Shown in pieces: positions 7,353 to 9,284 of a stretch of 9,284 nucleotides of DNA. A program made the translations under genes and the position numbers. Positions within the stretch are counted from its first letter, which is position 1; every line of letters starts with the position of its first letter. Origin of the DNA: Chthoniobacteraceae bacterium (GTDB lineage: Bacteria > Verrucomicrobiota > Verrucomicrobiia > Chthoniobacterales > Chthoniobacteraceae); NCBI GenBank assembly GCA_947478975.1, contig CANJYI010000083.1, positions 1 to 9,284 on the forward strand, in the 5' to 3' direction. The notes below the pieces were generated by a model, which saw only the letters and a list, made by a program, of their open reading frames with translations, had not been told where the DNA came from and searched no databases.

Positions 7353-7353
7353 T

Positions 7354-9219
7354 ATGCGCCTGCCTCTCGTTGCCTTTCTCGTGCCGGCGTCCAGCATGCT
7401 CCACGCCGCGGACACCGCCACATTCAAACCCGACGCCTTCCTGTCACGGTATTGCCTTGGCTGTCACGATGCCGACGTGCAAAAGGGCGACCGGCGGCTT
7501 GATGATTTACCATTGAGCGTCGGCACGGACATCAATACCGCCGAGCGTTGGCAGGAGGTCCTGCATCAACTCCAGCTCGGCGAGATGCCGCCTGCGAAAA
7601 AGAAACAACCGAGCGATGAGGAGCGACGGACTTTGCTCGCATGGATCGACGAACAGCTCCTGCAAGTGCAGTCTAACGCTCAAGAGAGAGGCGCACGCGT
7701 GGTACACCGGCGGCTGAACCGTGCTGAGTATCGCCATACAATCCAGGATCTCTTTGGATTCGATGGCGACTTTGATCCCACGACGAGCTTTCCCGGCGAC
7801 GACGAGATGGAAGGCTTTCGCAATATTGGTTCGGCATTGCACACGTCGCGGCATCATCTGGAGCAATACCTAAAAGCCGCCGATGCGGTGCTCGATCATG
7901 CCTACGACCTCGCCGACGTGAATGGGAGACCGGAGGTAAAACAATGGAAGGACAGCGCAGAGAACATGTCCCCCCTCAACGATGCGTTCGGTCTGGGCGT
8001 CATCAGCGCGGAAAAAGCGAACGGCCCGGCTTACATCCATCTCAGCCACGGCTTGCGCAACAAGGAACTGATCTTTGACAGCAAACTCTTCCTGAGCCGG
8101 CTGGGCGATGCCGGCGTGCCGCACTCCGGTTGGTACGACGTTGAAGTCGAGGCGACGGCAGCAAACCGGCATCATCCCTATGGCAAGGATCTCATGCTTG
8201 GACTCTTGTTGCCCTACTACAAAGACCTGAAGTCCTATTACGATGAATCGCAGCCGATGCAACTCGGCATTGGCAGGCAGTTGGAAGGAATGAAAGGCAA
8301 TGGCTGGCGGCTCATTCCCCCAAACATCATTCACTCCACCGAGTTGCCAGATGACCGGTTTGTCACAGTCCGCGCGCGGATCTGGCTGGATCGAGGCACC
8401 GTGCCATACCTCTCTTGGATCGACGGCCCCCCAAAGGGTACGCGCGGCCAGTTCGTATCCACCAAGCTCGACAAATACGACTCGACCGTGCCGAAGATCG
8501 AGAAGCACATCTGGGAGAATCTCGCCCTCCGGGCGGAACGCGACAAACTCTACAAGCACCTTTACCAAGGGCCCGAGGTCCGTGTGCATTACTGGCAGAT
8601 CTCCGGCCCAGTGCGCCACGACAAGCCGCATCCCGCCAAGTTGATGCTCTTTGCCGGCATCGCGCCGGATGAAAAACAAATCGATCCCGCCCGGCTGCAA
8701 ACCGAGCTGAAAGCCCTGGCCAGCTGCCTCTTTCGTCGCGAGGTAAATGCAGAAGACATTGCGCTTTATGCGGCCACCTTGCAAAAAAACCTCGATGGCA
8801 TGACGCGTTACGCCGATGCCGCGAAGCCAGTCTTCAAGGCGCTTCTCTGTTCCACAGAGTTTTTGTTTCTCACCGAACCGGAATCGGACGCGAGGACCGT
8901 CACGCCGATGCAGCTTGCCACCCGCCTCGCCTACTTTCTCACCGCAGGCCCGCCTGATGAAGCCTTGCGCTCGCATGTTGCCAACGGTCCGATGACTGCC
9001 GAAGCCATCCGCAGCGAAACCGACCGCCTGCTTGACTCGCCGCGCGGCGATCGTTCCCTGCGCCTTTTCGCCGAGCAATGGCTCGGCTTGAACAAACTCG
9101 GCACCATGCCGCCCTCCAAGGAAACATTCCCCGCGCACAGCCGTCCCACAGGAATGAAGTGGCAGGGTAAAAAAAAGTTGGGCTGGAGAAAGGATCCCTA
9201 CCACTCAGTAGGGGTGTGA
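7354..9219 (+). CDS. DUF1592-family cytochrome protein, C-terminus cut off by an insertion sequence
   Basis: The start is ATG 7354, giving the signal peptide MRLPLVAFLVPASSMLHAAD (1-20). The open frame extends upstream as far as 7126, but that part overlaps DUF1552 codons and is not real. Domains in order: a planctomycete-type cytochrome c with heme motif CLGCH (34-38) and likely distal ligand Met78 in GEMPP; DUF1587 (about 118-182, RRLNRAEYRHTIQDLFG); a beta-rich central region (about 220-435); DUF1595 (about 450-510, CLFRREVNAEDIALYA); and the start of DUF1592 (from about 515, TPMQLATRLAYFLTAGPPDEAL, then FAEQWLGLNKLG). After MPPSKETFP (ending at 593) family similarity stops; 28 unrelated residues follow up to the TGA. 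DUF1588 and DUF1585 are missing. Length is 621 residues, whereas family members usually run well over 700. The product is probably non-functional. The family is a presumed periplasmic redox partner of DUF1552, activity unknown. Confidence 0.85.
   Translation: MRLPLVAFLVPASSMLHAADTATFKPDAFLSRYCLGCHDADVQKGDRRLDDLPLSVGTDINTAERWQEVLHQLQLGEMPPAKKKQPSDEERRTLLAWIDEQLLQVQSNAQERGARVVHRRLNRAEYRHTIQDLFGFDGDFDPTTSFPGDDEMEGFRNIGSALHTSRHHLEQYLKAADAVLDHAYDLADVNGRPEVKQWKDSAENMSPLNDAFGLGVISAEKANGPAYIHLSHGLRNKELIFDSKLFLSRLGDAGVPHSGWYDVEVEATAANRHHPYGKDLMLGLLLPYYKDLKSYYDESQPMQLGIGRQLEGMKGNGWRLIPPNIIHSTELPDDRFVTVRARIWLDRGTVPYLSWIDGPPKGTRGQFVSTKLDKYDSTVPKIEKHIWENLALRAERDKLYKHLYQGPEVRVHYWQISGPVRHDKPHPAKLMLFAGIAPDEKQIDPARLQTELKALASCLFRREVNAEDIALYAATLQKNLDGMTRYADAAKPVFKALLCSTEFLFLTEPESDARTVTPMQLATRLAYFLTAGPPDEALRSHVANGPMTAEAIRSETDRLLDSPRGDRSLRLFAEQWLGLNKLGTMPPSKETFPAHSRPTGMKWQGKKKLGWRKDPYHSVGV
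9196..9213 (+). promoter_or_regulatory. Hairpin immediately upstream of the probable transposase start
   Basis: CCCTAC (9196-9201) and GTAGGG (9208-9213) are perfect complements with a six-base loop, CACTCA. The stem ends three bases before the GTG codon at 9216, so in RNA it would fold against the translation start. Several IS elements, IS10 and IS50 among them, use hairpins near the transposase start to block translation from read-through transcripts. The DUF1592 gene would supply such read-through here. The role is inferred from position only. Confidence 0.4.
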
Positions 9220-9284
9220 ACCAAAAACCAGCCCGCACCGACATTATCGTTCTCAAGCAGCTTCTCAACTTCATACCGAGAAGC
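9216..9284 (+). CDS. Probable transposase, N-terminal fragment (continues beyond window)
   Basis: Twenty-three codons are visible from GTG 9216 to the window end, reading MNQKPARTDIIVLKQ and continuing LLNFIPRS. The pattern of a short polar lead followed by 'LxQLLxFIP' resembles the N-terminal domain (DUF4372-like) of IS4-family transposases found in environmental bacteria. That family assignment rests on recollection of the motif and not on a comparison I could run. No ribosome binding site is well placed: a GGAGAAAGGA stretch at 9184-9193 is about 22 bases upstream, and the 3' arm of the hairpin (GTAGGG) abuts the start. The true start could lie further downstream. The catalytic DDE region would be outside the window. 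The gene is read in the same direction as the disrupted cytochrome gene. Confidence 0.5.
   Translation, partial: MNQKPARTDIIVLKQLLNFIPRS

Larger units (their letters stand above)
9133..9284 (+). mobile_element. Left end of an insertion sequence (runs off the window)
   Basis: From about 9133 the DUF1592 reading frame loses family similarity. The new sequence has a leader of roughly 80 bases with a run of eight A (9169-9176), a hairpin (9196-9213) and a GTG-started reading frame that looks like a transposase N-terminus. This is the expected layout of an insertion sequence entering the cytochrome gene in the same direction. The exact left boundary is uncertain by several bases (9130-9142), because neither the right end nor the target-site duplication is in the window. 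The start coordinate is therefore an estimate. Confidence 0.6.

Noticed and set aside
7126..7353. Upstream in-frame extension of the DUF1592 protein to ATG 7126
   Set aside because: It would overlap the conserved C-terminus of DUF1552 and bury a good signal peptide that starts at 7354.
7870..9204. A 444-codon open frame on the minus strand across the DUF1592 gene, and a 281-codon one at 4983-5828
   Set aside because: Both are antisense to genes with signal peptides and family or fold patterns; they are shadows of codon bias, with no start context or recognisable motif.
1..9284. CRISPR arrays, tRNA or rRNA genes, long direct repeats
   Set aside because: Reading both strands showed no regularly spaced repeats, no cloverleaf-like segments and no rRNA-like sequence; nearly all of the window is accounted for by protein-coding genes.

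Overview
The window looks like a chromosome or metagenome contig from a GC-rich member of the Planctomycetota-Verrucomicrobiota-Chlamydiota group, most likely Verrucomicrobiota. This is inferred from gene content: an ECF sigma factor of the Rhodopirellula/Verrucomicrobium type coupled to a one-pass anti-sigma-like protein without a zinc finger, and a DUF1552 + DUF1592 pair in which the DUF1592 protein carries a planctomycete-type cytochrome c domain. All recognised genes lie on the + strand.

Region 1 (1-2870) is the 3' part of a urease operon: the last 61 codons of ureC, then the nickel-insertion genes ureE, ureF, ureG and ureD. They are tightly packed (11-base ureE/ureF overlap, GTGA overlap of ureG/ureD). 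UreD, UreF and the GTPase UreG dock on apo-urease, UreE delivers nickel, and UreG GTP hydrolysis drives metallocentre assembly. Nothing else urease-related follows ureD.

Region 2 (2871-4478) is a regulatory pair. A 94-base gap with a weak terminator-like hairpin separates it from the urease genes. An ECF sigma factor is joined by an ATGA overlap to a membrane-anchored protein whose outer part resembles the sugar-binding-like sensor domains of related anti-sigma proteins.

Region 3 (4530-9219) encodes exported proteins, probably the output of the sigma/anti-sigma pair: an uncharacterised secreted protein resembling a TIM-barrel glycoside hydrolase, a DUF1552 protein with a Tat-like leader, and, one base after it, a DUF1592-family cytochrome. 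The DUF1592 gene breaks off in the middle of the DUF1592 domain at about 9130-9136.

Region 4 (about 9133-9284) is read as the left end of an insertion sequence. It has a hairpin just before a GTG start and the first 23 codons of a probable transposase, and the window ends inside it. The insertion removes DUF1588/DUF1585 from the DUF1592 protein, so the exported module is probably damaged in this genome.

The most noteworthy parts are the sigma-controlled exported module (unknown glycosidase-like protein + DUF1552 + cytochrome DUF1592) and its disruption by a mobile element. The urease part is conventional. No tRNA, rRNA, CRISPR array or gene-free stretch over 300 bases was seen.
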